Shown here in pieces: positions 43,022 to 51,642 of a DNA stretch of 64,000 nucleotides. Under the pieces are notes generated by a model, which searched no databases, had not been told where the DNA came from, and saw nothing but the letters and a program-made list of their open reading frames with translations. Every line of letters starts with the position of its first letter. Position 1 is the first letter of the stretch. The stretch is from the IMG/VR virus record IMGVR_UViG_3300024255_001563, positions 1-64,000 of that record; one strand, written 5' to 3'. Position numbers and translations under genes: made by a program. Source of the stretch: a virus.

Positions 43022-44176
43022 ATCCCTCGCTTATCACTATACAAACCAGAACGTGGCAATGATTATGAATTTCTCGATCGTCAGATTGAAGAAATGTTTC
43101 ATATTGGCGGAACTGATATTAATATACACAAATATTTAGGACCAGTAAATCCTGAAGAAGATGAAGCAACGGCTGCACAACCGCAATACAATGCTTTAAA
43201 TGAAACTAATATACAAGATTTGCTATTTTTAGAAAATAGAGATAGAAAATACGAAAAAGATGTATATAGTCATAGAGCTATATATAATGTTCAAGATATT
43301 GATTTTGATTTAAGTCAGTTTGGATTATTTTTAAGTAATGATACATTATTCATGACTGTGCATATTAGAAGTATTGTAAAAACTTTAGGCAGAAAACCTT
43401 TAAGCGGAGATGTTATAGAATTACCGCATTTAAAAGATGAGTATGCATTAAACGATTATGATGTTGCATTAAAACGCTTTTATGTTATCGAAGATATTAC
43501 TCGAGCTGCTGAAGGATTTTCGCAGACTTGGTATCCACACCTATATAGACTAAAATTAAAACAAATATACGACGGTAGAGAATATGCTGAAATTTTAGAT
43601 TTACCAGTTAGTGAAACAAGCGATACAACACTAAGAGACGTATTATCAACATATGAAAAAGAAATGCAAATTAATAATGCAGTAGTGCAACAAGCAGAAG
43701 CAGACGCACCATTAAGTGGCTATGACACTACGCACTTTTACACTATGGCCTATAACGAAGACGGAACAATTGATCTTGAAACAGCAGATCAAACAGATAT
43801 AGATGCAAGTAATATTACTAACACAACAGACGAAATTTCTGCAAATCCTGAAAGAAGTGCATACAATGGATACTTAGTCGGTAATGATACTCCAAATGGT
43901 GCTCCGTATGGTGCAGGAATACAATTTCCTAGAGTAAATTATGACGGCGACTATTTCTTGCGTACTGATTTTTTACCTAATAGATTATTTAGATATGACG
44001 GAAATAAATGGGTAAAAGTTGAAGATAATGTTAGAATGACATTAACTAATAGTCTTGATCGAATAACACAAAGACATTCATTTGTAAATAACACTAATAG
44101 TAGCGAGATTGCTGGAGAAACTGTCGAAGAAAGACAAAGTATATCTAAAGCACTAAAACCTAGGGCAGATAATTAA
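43022..44176 (+). CDS. 14: Neck protein, T4 gp14-like, probable AUC start
   Basis: The family start is expected near PRLSLYKPERGND, and FLSNDTLFMTVHIRSIV and LGRKPLSGDVIELPHL are typical gp14 blocks (T4: 256 aa). The only ribosome-binding site, AGGAGA (43010-43015), lies inside the longer frame and points to an ATC codon at 43022, seven bases downstream. I therefore choose an AUC start (384 aa); the alternative is an ATG at 42998 that overlaps the promoter. The C-terminal extension ends in a KWVKVEDN module like those of the sheath. Confidence 0.7.
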   Translation: MPRLSLYKPERGNDYEFLDRQIEEMFHIGGTDINIHKYLGPVNPEEDEATAAQPQYNALNETNIQDLLFLENRDRKYEKDVYSHRAIYNVQDIDFDLSQFGLFLSNDTLFMTVHIRSIVKTLGRKPLSGDVIELPHLKDEYALNDYDVALKRFYVIEDITRAAEGFSQTWYPHLYRLKLKQIYDGREYAEILDLPVSETSDTTLRDVLSTYEKEMQINNAVVQQAEADAPLSGYDTTHFYTMAYNEDGTIDLETADQTDIDASNITNTTDEISANPERSAYNGYLVGNDTPNGAPYGAGIQFPRVNYDGDYFLRTDFLPNRLFRYDGNKWVKVEDNVRMTLTNSLDRITQRHSFVNNTNSSEIAGETVEERQSISKALKPRADN

Positions 44177-45600
44177 TGCTATATTTTTATGACGGACAAG
44201 TAAGACGATATATTAGTCAAATTATACGTATGCTAAGTAATTTTTCTGTGCAAGACGGCAAAGGCGGATTAAAAGAAATACCAGTAATGTATGGTGATCT
44301 TACTAGACAAGTAGCTAATATAATTAGAGAAAATAGCGAAAATAAATTGCCTAGTGCGCCACGAATGAGTGTTTATGTTACAGGTTTAGAATTAGAAAGA
44401 GATAGAATACAAGATCCTAGTTTTATTAAAAAAACAAACATTGTAGAACGTGCATATGATAAAGAAAATAATCAATATCTTAACTATCAAGGTAAAAACT
44501 ATACTGTAGAAAAACTTATGCCTATGCCTTATTTGCTGCGAGTTAATGCAGATATCTGGGCAAGTAGTACAGATCAAAAATTACAAATATTAGAACAAAT
44601 TTTAGTATTTTTTACACCGAGTCTCGAAATACAGACTACTGACAATTATATCGACTGGACAAGTTTAACTGTTATAAATCTTGATAATATACAATGGACA
44701 AATAGAAGCATTCCAGTAGGTGTAGATAGTGAAATTGATGTAGCAACACTTACATTTACAACTCCGATTTATATTAGCACTCCGGCTAAAGTAAAACGTC
44801 TAGGTGCTATAACTAATATTATTACAAGTATGTTTGACGAAACTCAGGGTACTATTGATTTAGGAAATGATCAAGCATCTTTAAACAGATGGGACGATGT
44901 TGCAACATCGGGTAGATTCACAGGCGAGTTTGGTGAAACAGCCGAAACACAAATTGCAAAACATTCAGCTGATGTTAATGATGGACAATACGGTGTATAT
45001 ATAAGAGGAAATCAAGCACAGTTATACGGTAGAGGTTCTATCGGTACAACAAGTTGGCGTTCAGTAACAGAAAATTTACCAGGAACTTATACCGGGGGCG
45101 TTAGTAGAATATTCCTAACAAGTTTAGACACTGATGCAGTTCTTACTGGAACAATTGCATTAAATGAATTAGATGAAACAATACTAATAGTAAACTGGGA
45201 TGTTGACAGTTTTCCTGACGATGACATTATTTCCAGTGACATCGGCGATCGTACTAGTATAGATTATATAATTGATCCACGTAGACGTAATCCTTCTGAT
45301 ATTAAAACTCCAGGTACTAGGATACTACTTTTAGATGATATCGGTGGAGAAGATGCACTAGAATCAGCAATAGCGTGGAAAAATGTAGACAATAGTCAAT
45401 TAGTAGCAAGTGCTAATGATATAATAGAATGGACTGGTACAAAATGGAATATAATTTTTGATGCTAGTGAAACAGATGAAATAACTTATATTACTAATTT
45501 AAATACAGGAATACAATACAGGTTTAGCAATGGTGAATGGCTAATAAGTGTTGAAGGCGATTATCCAGTTGGCACCTGGCGTCTTGACCTTTATGGCTAA
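44176..45600 (+). CDS. 15: Tail sheath stabiliser, T4 gp15-like, extended
   Basis: The N-terminal 230 residues (YFYDGQVRRYISQIIRML, VPVMYGD-type block, ANIIRENSENKLPSAPRMSVY) match the gp15 family (272 in T4). The protein is 474 residues, with a C-terminal addition of about 240. That addition has repeated short W blocks (EWTGTKWN, RFSNGEWLIS). It caps the tail tube and stabilises the sheath. It starts in a TAATG overlap with gp14. Confidence 0.82.
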   Translation: MLYFYDGQVRRYISQIIRMLSNFSVQDGKGGLKEIPVMYGDLTRQVANIIRENSENKLPSAPRMSVYVTGLELERDRIQDPSFIKKTNIVERAYDKENNQYLNYQGKNYTVEKLMPMPYLLRVNADIWASSTDQKLQILEQILVFFTPSLEIQTTDNYIDWTSLTVINLDNIQWTNRSIPVGVDSEIDVATLTFTTPIYISTPAKVKRLGAITNIITSMFDETQGTIDLGNDQASLNRWDDVATSGRFTGEFGETAETQIAKHSADVNDGQYGVYIRGNQAQLYGRGSIGTTSWRSVTENLPGTYTGGVSRIFLTSLDTDAVLTGTIALNELDETILIVNWDVDSFPDDDIISSDIGDRTSIDYIIDPRRRNPSDIKTPGTRILLLDDIGGEDALESAIAWKNVDNSQLVASANDIIEWTGTKWNIIFDASETDEITYITNLNTGIQYRFSNGEWLISVEGDYPVGTWRLDLYG

Positions 45601-45608
45601 TTATTATT

Positions 45609-46070
45609 ATGAAACAAATAATCTGTAGCGGTGCTTTATTCTACTCTCTTGACACTCGAAGATTTCTTTTTTTACACAGAAATAATGGTAAAAGAAAAAA
45701 TCTATGGGGATTAGTCGGAGGTACTAATGAAGGTAAGGAAACACCTTGGGAAGGACTTCGTAGAGAAGTTGAAGAGGAAATAGGGTTTCTGCCAGAAATA
45801 GTAAAAACTATGCCATTAGAAACTTTTATATCTAATGATGAACTATTTCATTATCATACATATATTTGTATAGTTCAAGACGAATTTATTCCAAAACTAA
45901 ATTTTGAACATGATGGATATGCTTGGGTTAGTTTTACAAAGTGGCCCAAACCATTACACGACGGTGTAAGAAATACACTAAACAATAGAGTTAATCAAAA
46001 AAAATTACAGACAGTATTTGAAGTGTTAGATTTATTATTAGAGAAAAGCAATGGAACCAAAACAATTTAG
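45609..46070 (+). CDS. Nudix hydrolase
   Basis: The 153-residue protein has a full Nudix box GGTNEGKETPWEGLRREVEEEIGF (Gx5Ex7REUxEExGU). The family hydrolyses nucleoside diphosphates linked to another moiety. No substrate can be read, but oxidised nucleotides, sugar-nucleotides or cofactors are all possible. It lies after gp15 and overlaps the following oxygenase gene by 20 bases. Confidence 0.88.
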   Translation: MKQIICSGALFYSLDTRRFLFLHRNNGKRKNLWGLVGGTNEGKETPWEGLRREVEEEIGFLPEIVKTMPLETFISNDELFHYHTYICIVQDEFIPKLNFEHDGYAWVSFTKWPKPLHDGVRNTLNNRVNQKKLQTVFEVLDLLLEKSNGTKTI

Positions 46071-46695
46071 AAATATAGGATATATGTTACACAAACTACA
46101 AGATAGTGAGCTGTCTCATATATCTCAACGAATTAAAGATATACAAGATAATTTTGATACTTCTACTCCGGTAAATTATCAACTTATAGGACAAATTGAA
46201 AGAGAATTTGATCTAGCAGATGATAAAAAGTGTCAAGAAGAAATGTATAAAATTTTAATGCCGCTTGTAGAAGAATATGAAAATCATTTTACTTATTTAA
46301 AAAATAGATCAAGATTATTAGTTGATAAAAGTCCTGCACTTACTTTAGAAAGTTTGTGGGTAAATTATCAAAAAAAATATGAATTTAATCCTACACATAA
46401 TCACAACGGCGTATATTCATTTGTTATATGGCACAAAATACCATATAGTATAGAAGACGAAAAACAAAATAGTCCAGGTAAAAAAGCAAATAATGCATTA
46501 GCTGGACACTTTGAATTTCAATTTACTAATAGTTTAGGAAATATATTGCAGGAATCATTGCCTGTAGACAAAGAATGGAATAATACTATCTGTCTTTTCC
46601 CTGCTGAAATGATACATAATGTGTATCCATTTTTTACATCAGACGATTATAGAATTACAATTTCAGGAAATATAAGTTTGGAGATACACAAGTGA
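46051..46695 (+). CDS. Putative 2OG-Fe(II) oxygenase-like protein
   Basis: The 214-residue protein has a C-terminal beta-helix pattern: FNPTHNHNGVYSFVIWHKIPY, then LFPAEMIHNVYPF and DYRITISGNISL, with candidate His ligands and a distal Arg. The first 100 residues are helical and without a known motif. The iron ligand in the HxD position appears to be a His-x-Asn-type variant, so metal binding is not certain. It overlaps the Nudix gene and the next cupin gene (GTGA). Confidence 0.6.
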   Translation: MEPKQFRNIGYMLHKLQDSELSHISQRIKDIQDNFDTSTPVNYQLIGQIEREFDLADDKKCQEEMYKILMPLVEEYENHFTYLKNRSRLLVDKSPALTLESLWVNYQKKYEFNPTHNHNGVYSFVIWHKIPYSIEDEKQNSPGKKANNALAGHFEFQFTNSLGNILQESLPVDKEWNNTICLFPAEMIHNVYPFFTSDDYRITISGNISLEIHK

Positions 46696-47054
46696 GTGAT
46701 AATGTAGAAAAACATTCTTGGGGATTTGAAGCAGTATGGGCAAAAGCTGACGGCTATGGTGCTAAACATATGATGTTCCTACAAGCAGGAAGTAAAACCG
46801 ATATATTTTTTCAAAAAAAGACACATAAAACTTGGTTTGTTGCATCAGGAAATTTTTCTATAAAATGGATAGATACAAGTAATGGTAAAGTATTTGAATC
46901 GAAACTAGAAGAAGGATCTGTGTTTGAAGTTGAAACTTTAAAGCCAGTATGTTTAGAAGCACTTACAGATAATAGTTCAATTACCGAAGTTAATAACGGT
47001 ATATACGATAATGATAAATTTATTGTTTACCCTAGTAATAATGTAGGAATATAG
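46692..47054 (+). CDS. Small cupin-like protein
   Basis: A GTG start at 46692 overlaps the stop upstream; GGAGAT is well placed. The 120-residue product has a beta-barrel pattern (MFLQAGSKTDIFFQKKTHKTWFVASG, then LEEGSVFEVETLKPVCLEAL) but lacks most of the classic His ligands. It looks like an old cupin of the sugar-isomerase type. It follows an oxygenase, as in the pair at 12678-13597. Confidence 0.6.
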   Translation: MSDNVEKHSWGFEAVWAKADGYGAKHMMFLQAGSKTDIFFQKKTHKTWFVASGNFSIKWIDTSNGKVFESKLEEGSVFEVETLKPVCLEALTDNSSITEVNNGIYDNDKFIVYPSNNVGI

Positions 47055-47315
47055 ATGTTACCTAAACTATCAGAATCACAATTCTTTAAAGACGAACTAA
47101 AATTGTTTGAAATTCATATGCAAGATCTATCAAACGACAAAAAAATCGAAGCACAAAAAAAGATTGCAAGTCTTTTAGAACTAGTAGAATATGTAGACAC
47201 AGGTCATACACAAAAAATTGGATCTAGAATAACTCCGTCATTAATGGATAATACTAGATCGCAAATTGTAGATCTTAGAAAACAAATAGCAAAAATTTGT
47301 AATATTAAGATATAG
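47055..47315 (+). CDS. Hypothetical helical protein, 86 aa
   Basis: The product begins MLPKLSESQFFKDELKLFE one base after the cupin stop. It is predicted to be helical and charged, with no catalytic motif. It overlaps the S8 protease gene tail-to-tail by 11 bases. Function is unknown. Confidence 0.6.
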   Translation: MLPKLSESQFFKDELKLFEIHMQDLSNDKKIEAQKKIASLLELVEYVDTGHTQKIGSRITPSLMDNTRSQIVDLRKQIAKICNIKI

Positions 47316-50300
47316 TTATTGCGCCAAACATATTATTGTGGAATTCACATTGATAATAATATGTTCCTGTAGTTGTTGGTGTCCAGTATACTGATCCTAA
47401 AGTTGCACCTTGATTAGTTACACCTATGGCTTGATCGCCTGTACCTGTACCTTGAACAGTCTTGAGGTAGAAAGGATGTCCTGGTGCATTTACAGAGAAT
47501 TCAACGTAATCACCAACATTAAATGCTAGTGCAGGATCATTTCCGTTCACACTACCGTTTCTGTCACTACCGCTTAGAGTATAGTTTTGTGTATTATTAG
47601 CACTTACACTGATAACATAATCAGGTGCAACACTTGTATCTAGAATTGTTACATCTTCTGTTAAACTGCCAGTACTATTACCTAAACTATCTGTTGATGC
47701 AAGTGTAACAGTCATTGTTTCTGCACCTTCAGTTAATGAATCGTTTTCTAATGTAATAGTAAATGTGCCTGTGCCACTATTAATGTTAATTACACCGCCT
47801 AGTGTCGCCGCTGTAATATCATCTACGGTTACACCAGAGATAGAATACCCAACAGTTGTGCCGTCATCTACTCCGCTTGTAGATAGTGTATATGTAACAG
47901 TTGTTCCTTCTCCTACTTCGGTTGCATCAGCAGTTAATGAATCATATGTTATAGGAATCGATGTGTCTGCAATAACAATGTCAATACTATCTCGACCATT
48001 ATCTAATGATAGTGTCATAGTTTCTGGACCTTCTGTAGTAACATCGTTTGCAATGACAAATGCTATTGTATCTGTATTACTATTAACTGTAAAGTTGCCA
48101 GTAATACTACCACTACTCAAGTCACTTGCATCGATACCTGTTATTGTATATGCAATAGATGTGCCATTAGCTAGACTTGTAGTATCAAGTGTAATATTTA
48201 CTGTATCGCCTTCATCGACGGACACACTATTTGCACTTAGTTCATATGTTGGACCTAGACTTGTATCTAAAATTGTAATACTAATGTCATCTTCACTATT
48301 ATCTAGTGCTAGATTCATAACTTCAGATCCTTCTGTAGTAATATCTTGATCAAATGTGAAACTCAATGATGCAAAATTACTGCTAACAGTAAAGTTACCT
48401 GTTATAGATCCGCTTGATAAATCCGATGCATCTATACCTGTAATAGTATACGGAACAACCGTTCCGTTTGATACGTTTGTTGTGTTAAGTAAAATATTTA
48501 CACTATCGCCTTCATTAACAGTTGTTGAACCAGAGCTTAGTATATATGTAGGTGATCCTGTAATACTAGTATCATTAATTACAACACTTACATCTTCACC
48601 TAGTCCGTCTAATGTTAATGTTAATGATTCACTACCTTCTGTAGTAGCATCATCTGCAATATTTATTGCAAGTGTATCTGTATTTGAAGTTATAGTAAAC
48701 GATCCTGTTAGTGCTATATCTATATCAGATACATCAACACCTGTAATTGTGTATGGAATACTAGTAGCATCTGCTATATCTGTTGTTGTAAGAGTAATAA
48801 CAATCGAATCGCCTTCGTTTACATCTGGAACACTACTTGATAGACTATAGGTCGGCGGCGCTGTACTTGTATCTGCAATAACCACATTGTCTGATAAAGA
48901 AGTTGTTCCATTTCCGTTACTATCAGTTGCGTCTAATGTTATTATAAGAGTTTCAGCACCTTCTGTATCTAAGTCTTCTACAAGATCTATGCTTAATGTT
49001 GATGTATTACCTACAATTGTAAATATACCAGTTAAGCTTACTAAGTCTATATCATCTACCGATACCCCTGTAATTGTATATCCAACTGTTGTATCATCAG
49101 CAATTTGACTTGTATTAAGAGTAAACGTAATTGTATCGCCTTCATCTGCCGTTTCTACATCTGCTGCAAGACTTGTATATGTCGGAACAACAGGAGTTGT
49201 ACTAGTGTCTATAATAGTAACATCAACACTATCACCGCCATTGTTAAGTGCTAGTGTAATTGTTTCAGTGCCCTCTGTAGATAAGTCCTCTGCTAATGTA
49301 AAGCTAATATTAGAAGTATTATTTACAACTATAAAGCTTCCTGATATACTACCAGAAGTAAAATCATTAGCTGTTATTCCTGTACCTGTAATCGTATATT
49401 GAATTGGTGTTCCGTTTGGAATATTTGTAGTTGTTAGATCAACATTAAATGTTGCTCCTTCATTAACAGTTGTCGGAGAAGCTATAAGTGAATATGTAGG
49501 ATCTAGAGATGTATCATTAATAGTTATTGGATTTGATGTTACGCTAGTACCGTTTATGTTTAATGTTAATTCTTCAGCGCCTTCTGTAGTAGTATCTTCT
49601 GCAATTGCTAATTCAATAATTGATTTATTATTATATCCTGCATAAAAATTTCCATTTAAATCTACTGCGGTATCATTAACCTTTATAATAGAAAATATTG
49701 TATCAGGTCCTGAAGCAGACTCTTCCACTCCTAATCTATATGTATTTCCGTCTGTTGAAGTAAGTAATCCGTTTTCAGAAAAGGCAGAATCTGAATTATA
49801 ATCACCTACAATTGATGTATTCCAACGTAATCGATATCTATATCGTTGCCCGGGTGCAGAACTACCAGTTAATGTTCTAATTACTTCGTATGTATTACTA
49901 ACATACCTTTCTTGCCATTGATATAGATTACTAATATCTGAAGTTGTAATTCCCGAAAGTGTAAACGGAATGTCTGTTCCTTCGTCTATATTTACTGTTG
50001 TAAGAGTATATCTTACTGTGCCGCCTTCATCGATGCTAGTAACATTTTGAGATAGATAATATAGCGGAATAGTAGTAGAAAGCGATACAGTACCAGATAA
50101 CGATAAGGGTTGTTTTCCGTATTTCGAAAACATCATTCTATTAGGACTGCCCATTAATGATGTTTCGTATGCTGTATAATCTGAATCTAATCCTGTAGAA
50201 TATAATACATCTTTACTTTCAGCTACTAATTTGTTTTTTATTTGTAACGGAGTTGCATTAGGATCTACTTGTAAATGAAGTGCAATTAACCCAGCAACTT

Positions 50301-51642
50301 GAGGAGCTGCCATGCTTGTGCCGCCGATGTTTGCAATTTTATAACCCGGAGTAAAATAATCTCCTGCACTTGAACCAAATACATTAGTATCACTACAAGC
50401 ACTTATTATATCAGTTCCTGGGGCCCAGAAATTTGTACCAGGCCCTTTATTACTACTGCCTGCTGTTTTATCTCTAAATACTACACCATCTTGTTGTGTA
50501 GTACTATCTACATTACCTACAATAAATGCTTCTTCGCTATATGGACTAGATCCTTGATGATATTGAGTATTAAGTCCACTAAAAGTCACTTCGTTGTTGT
50601 AATCAAGGCCTGTAGGCACATCTATTTTATAATATTGATTTCCCGATGCAATACAAACATGTATTCCTGCATCAATCATGTCTTCAACCTCTGCATCAAT
50701 TTGCGCTAGTCTTACTGGAATTCTTCTACTTGTACCGCTGGGGCCAGTTAGTTGAGGAACTATACCATACGTTTGCCATAACTGATTTTGTGTTTCACCA
50801 AGATAAGACCATGGTGTTCCTCGATATGTCCCTCCAGTCGGGTCAGTAGTAGTAATTGTTCTACCGTATCCCCAACTCATATTTACTACTGTAGGACGTC
50901 CGTTAGTTTTTGCTAAATGCCATAATCGAATCACATCAAAGCAGTCAGTTGTGCTTATGCCTCCATTTGGATCCGAAGGCCCTTCTAATCCCGAAACTTT
51001 TACTGCATATATGTTTGCATTTTTAGCCCAGCCATATGTTTTACCTGCTGTAATTCCTGCGCAATGTGTTCCGTGGCCGTGATAATCAATATAATGTCCT
51101 GCAGGCATTGTGCCAGGTAATCCACTTTCGCTATACCAATCAATTTCTATAAATCTACTAGCACCTTGCATGTTTTGCCATTCTGGATGATCGGCACTAG
51201 TACCTGTATCTTGTATTACTACATCAACATCAGTTCCGTCTAGCCCATAAGGATAAAATCCATCCGGTGCAGTAGTTCCAGCAGAATACGAATTTGTATC
51301 ATCAATACACCTTCTAAGACCCCAGTTTGCTTTTGTATTATCTACTGCTGAAGTTTTATCAAAGTTAAATCCTTGTGTAAGATGAAGCATTTTATCTATA
51401 CCGTCTTGTTGATCTATAGGTACTTCCACTGCTTCTACTCTTGGATCATTTTTTAATCTTTCGGCTTCTTCGTCACTTAATAGCCAGTTAGTCATTCTCT
51501 TAGAGCCTGGTCTAGAATTCACAACGTCTACTGATCTTTCAGGTATAAATTCGCTTCCGGTTGAGCTAGATAATTCTGTATCTAATTCTTCTAAATTATT
51601 ATTTCTTTTTACAACTACTACATATTCTTTTTCGGTGCTCAT
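47305..51642 (-). CDS. Giant S8 protease with Calx-beta repeats and C-terminal cupredoxin
   Basis: The 1445-residue protein has an I9-like propeptide (about 1-75), a subtilase domain with catalytic Asp145, His190 (HGTHCAG) and Ser443 (GGTSMAAP), one degenerate and six regular Calx-beta-like repeats of about 100-110 residues (each ending DTS), and a C-terminal cupredoxin-like domain with GHPFYL and CEFHNNM (C-x2-H-x2-M). All catalytic residues are present. It has no signal peptide and lies beside fibre genes, so a tail or virion location is likely. It starts in an ATGA overlap with the gene upstream. It may cleave host surface proteins or process fibres. Confidence 0.85.
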   Translation of the reverse strand: MSTEKEYVVVVKRNNNLEELDTELSSSTGSEFIPERSVDVVNSRPGSKRMTNWLLSDEEAERLKNDPRVEAVEVPIDQQDGIDKMLHLTQGFNFDKTSAVDNTKANWGLRRCIDDTNSYSAGTTAPDGFYPYGLDGTDVDVVIQDTGTSADHPEWQNMQGASRFIEIDWYSESGLPGTMPAGHYIDYHGHGTHCAGITAGKTYGWAKNANIYAVKVSGLEGPSDPNGGISTTDCFDVIRLWHLAKTNGRPTVVNMSWGYGRTITTTDPTGGTYRGTPWSYLGETQNQLWQTYGIVPQLTGPSGTSRRIPVRLAQIDAEVEDMIDAGIHVCIASGNQYYKIDVPTGLDYNNEVTFSGLNTQYHQGSSPYSEEAFIVGNVDSTTQQDGVVFRDKTAGSSNKGPGTNFWAPGTDIISACSDTNVFGSSAGDYFTPGYKIANIGGTSMAAPQVAGLIALHLQVDPNATPLQIKNKLVAESKDVLYSTGLDSDYTAYETSLMGSPNRMMFSKYGKQPLSLSGTVSLSTTIPLYYLSQNVTSIDEGGTVRYTLTTVNIDEGTDIPFTLSGITTSDISNLYQWQERYVSNTYEVIRTLTGSSAPGQRYRYRLRWNTSIVGDYNSDSAFSENGLLTSTDGNTYRLGVEESASGPDTIFSIIKVNDTAVDLNGNFYAGYNNKSIIELAIAEDTTTEGAEELTLNINGTSVTSNPITINDTSLDPTYSLIASPTTVNEGATFNVDLTTTNIPNGTPIQYTITGTGITANDFTSGSISGSFIVVNNTSNISFTLAEDLSTEGTETITLALNNGGDSVDVTIIDTSTTPVVPTYTSLAADVETADEGDTITFTLNTSQIADDTTVGYTITGVSVDDIDLVSLTGIFTIVGNTSTLSIDLVEDLDTEGAETLIITLDATDSNGNGTTSLSDNVVIADTSTAPPTYSLSSSVPDVNEGDSIVITLTTTDIADATSIPYTITGVDVSDIDIALTGSFTITSNTDTLAINIADDATTEGSESLTLTLDGLGEDVSVVINDTSITGSPTYILSSGSTTVNEGDSVNILLNTTNVSNGTVVPYTITGIDASDLSSGSITGNFTVSSNFASLSFTFDQDITTEGSEVMNLALDNSEDDISITILDTSLGPTYELSANSVSVDEGDTVNITLDTTSLANGTSIAYTITGIDASDLSSGSITGNFTVNSNTDTIAFVIANDVTTEGPETMTLSLDNGRDSIDIVIADTSIPITYDSLTADATEVGEGTTVTYTLSTSGVDDGTTVGYSISGVTVDDITAATLGGVININSGTGTFTITLENDSLTEGAETMTVTLASTDSLGNSTGSLTEDVTILDTSVAPDYVISVSANNTQNYTLSGSDRNGSVNGNDPALAFNVGDYVEFSVNAPGHPFYLKTVQGTGTGDQAIGVTNQGATLGSVYWTPTTTGTYYYQCEFHNNMFGAITIS
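47633..49510 (-). repeat. Six Calx-beta-like coding repeats
   Basis: Six regular repeats of about 299-338 bp each end with an acidic GAT-ACA/T-AGT (DTS) codon group on the minus strand at about 47633, 47966, 48265, 48567, 48866 and 49204, with the last boundary near 49508. They encode tandem beta domains of the S8 protein. A degenerate seventh lies beyond 49510. Confidence 0.7.

Noticed and set aside
44392-44577. Minus-strand open frame inside gp15
   Set aside because: It has no ribosome-binding site, is antisense to a well-supported structural gene, and its product is a low-complexity hydrophobic string.
47765-49402. Long open frames antisense to the Calx-beta repeats
   Set aside because: They mirror the repeats' base pattern, have Val/Ser/Ile-rich products, and no ribosome-binding site or promoter. 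They are shadows of the S8 protease gene.
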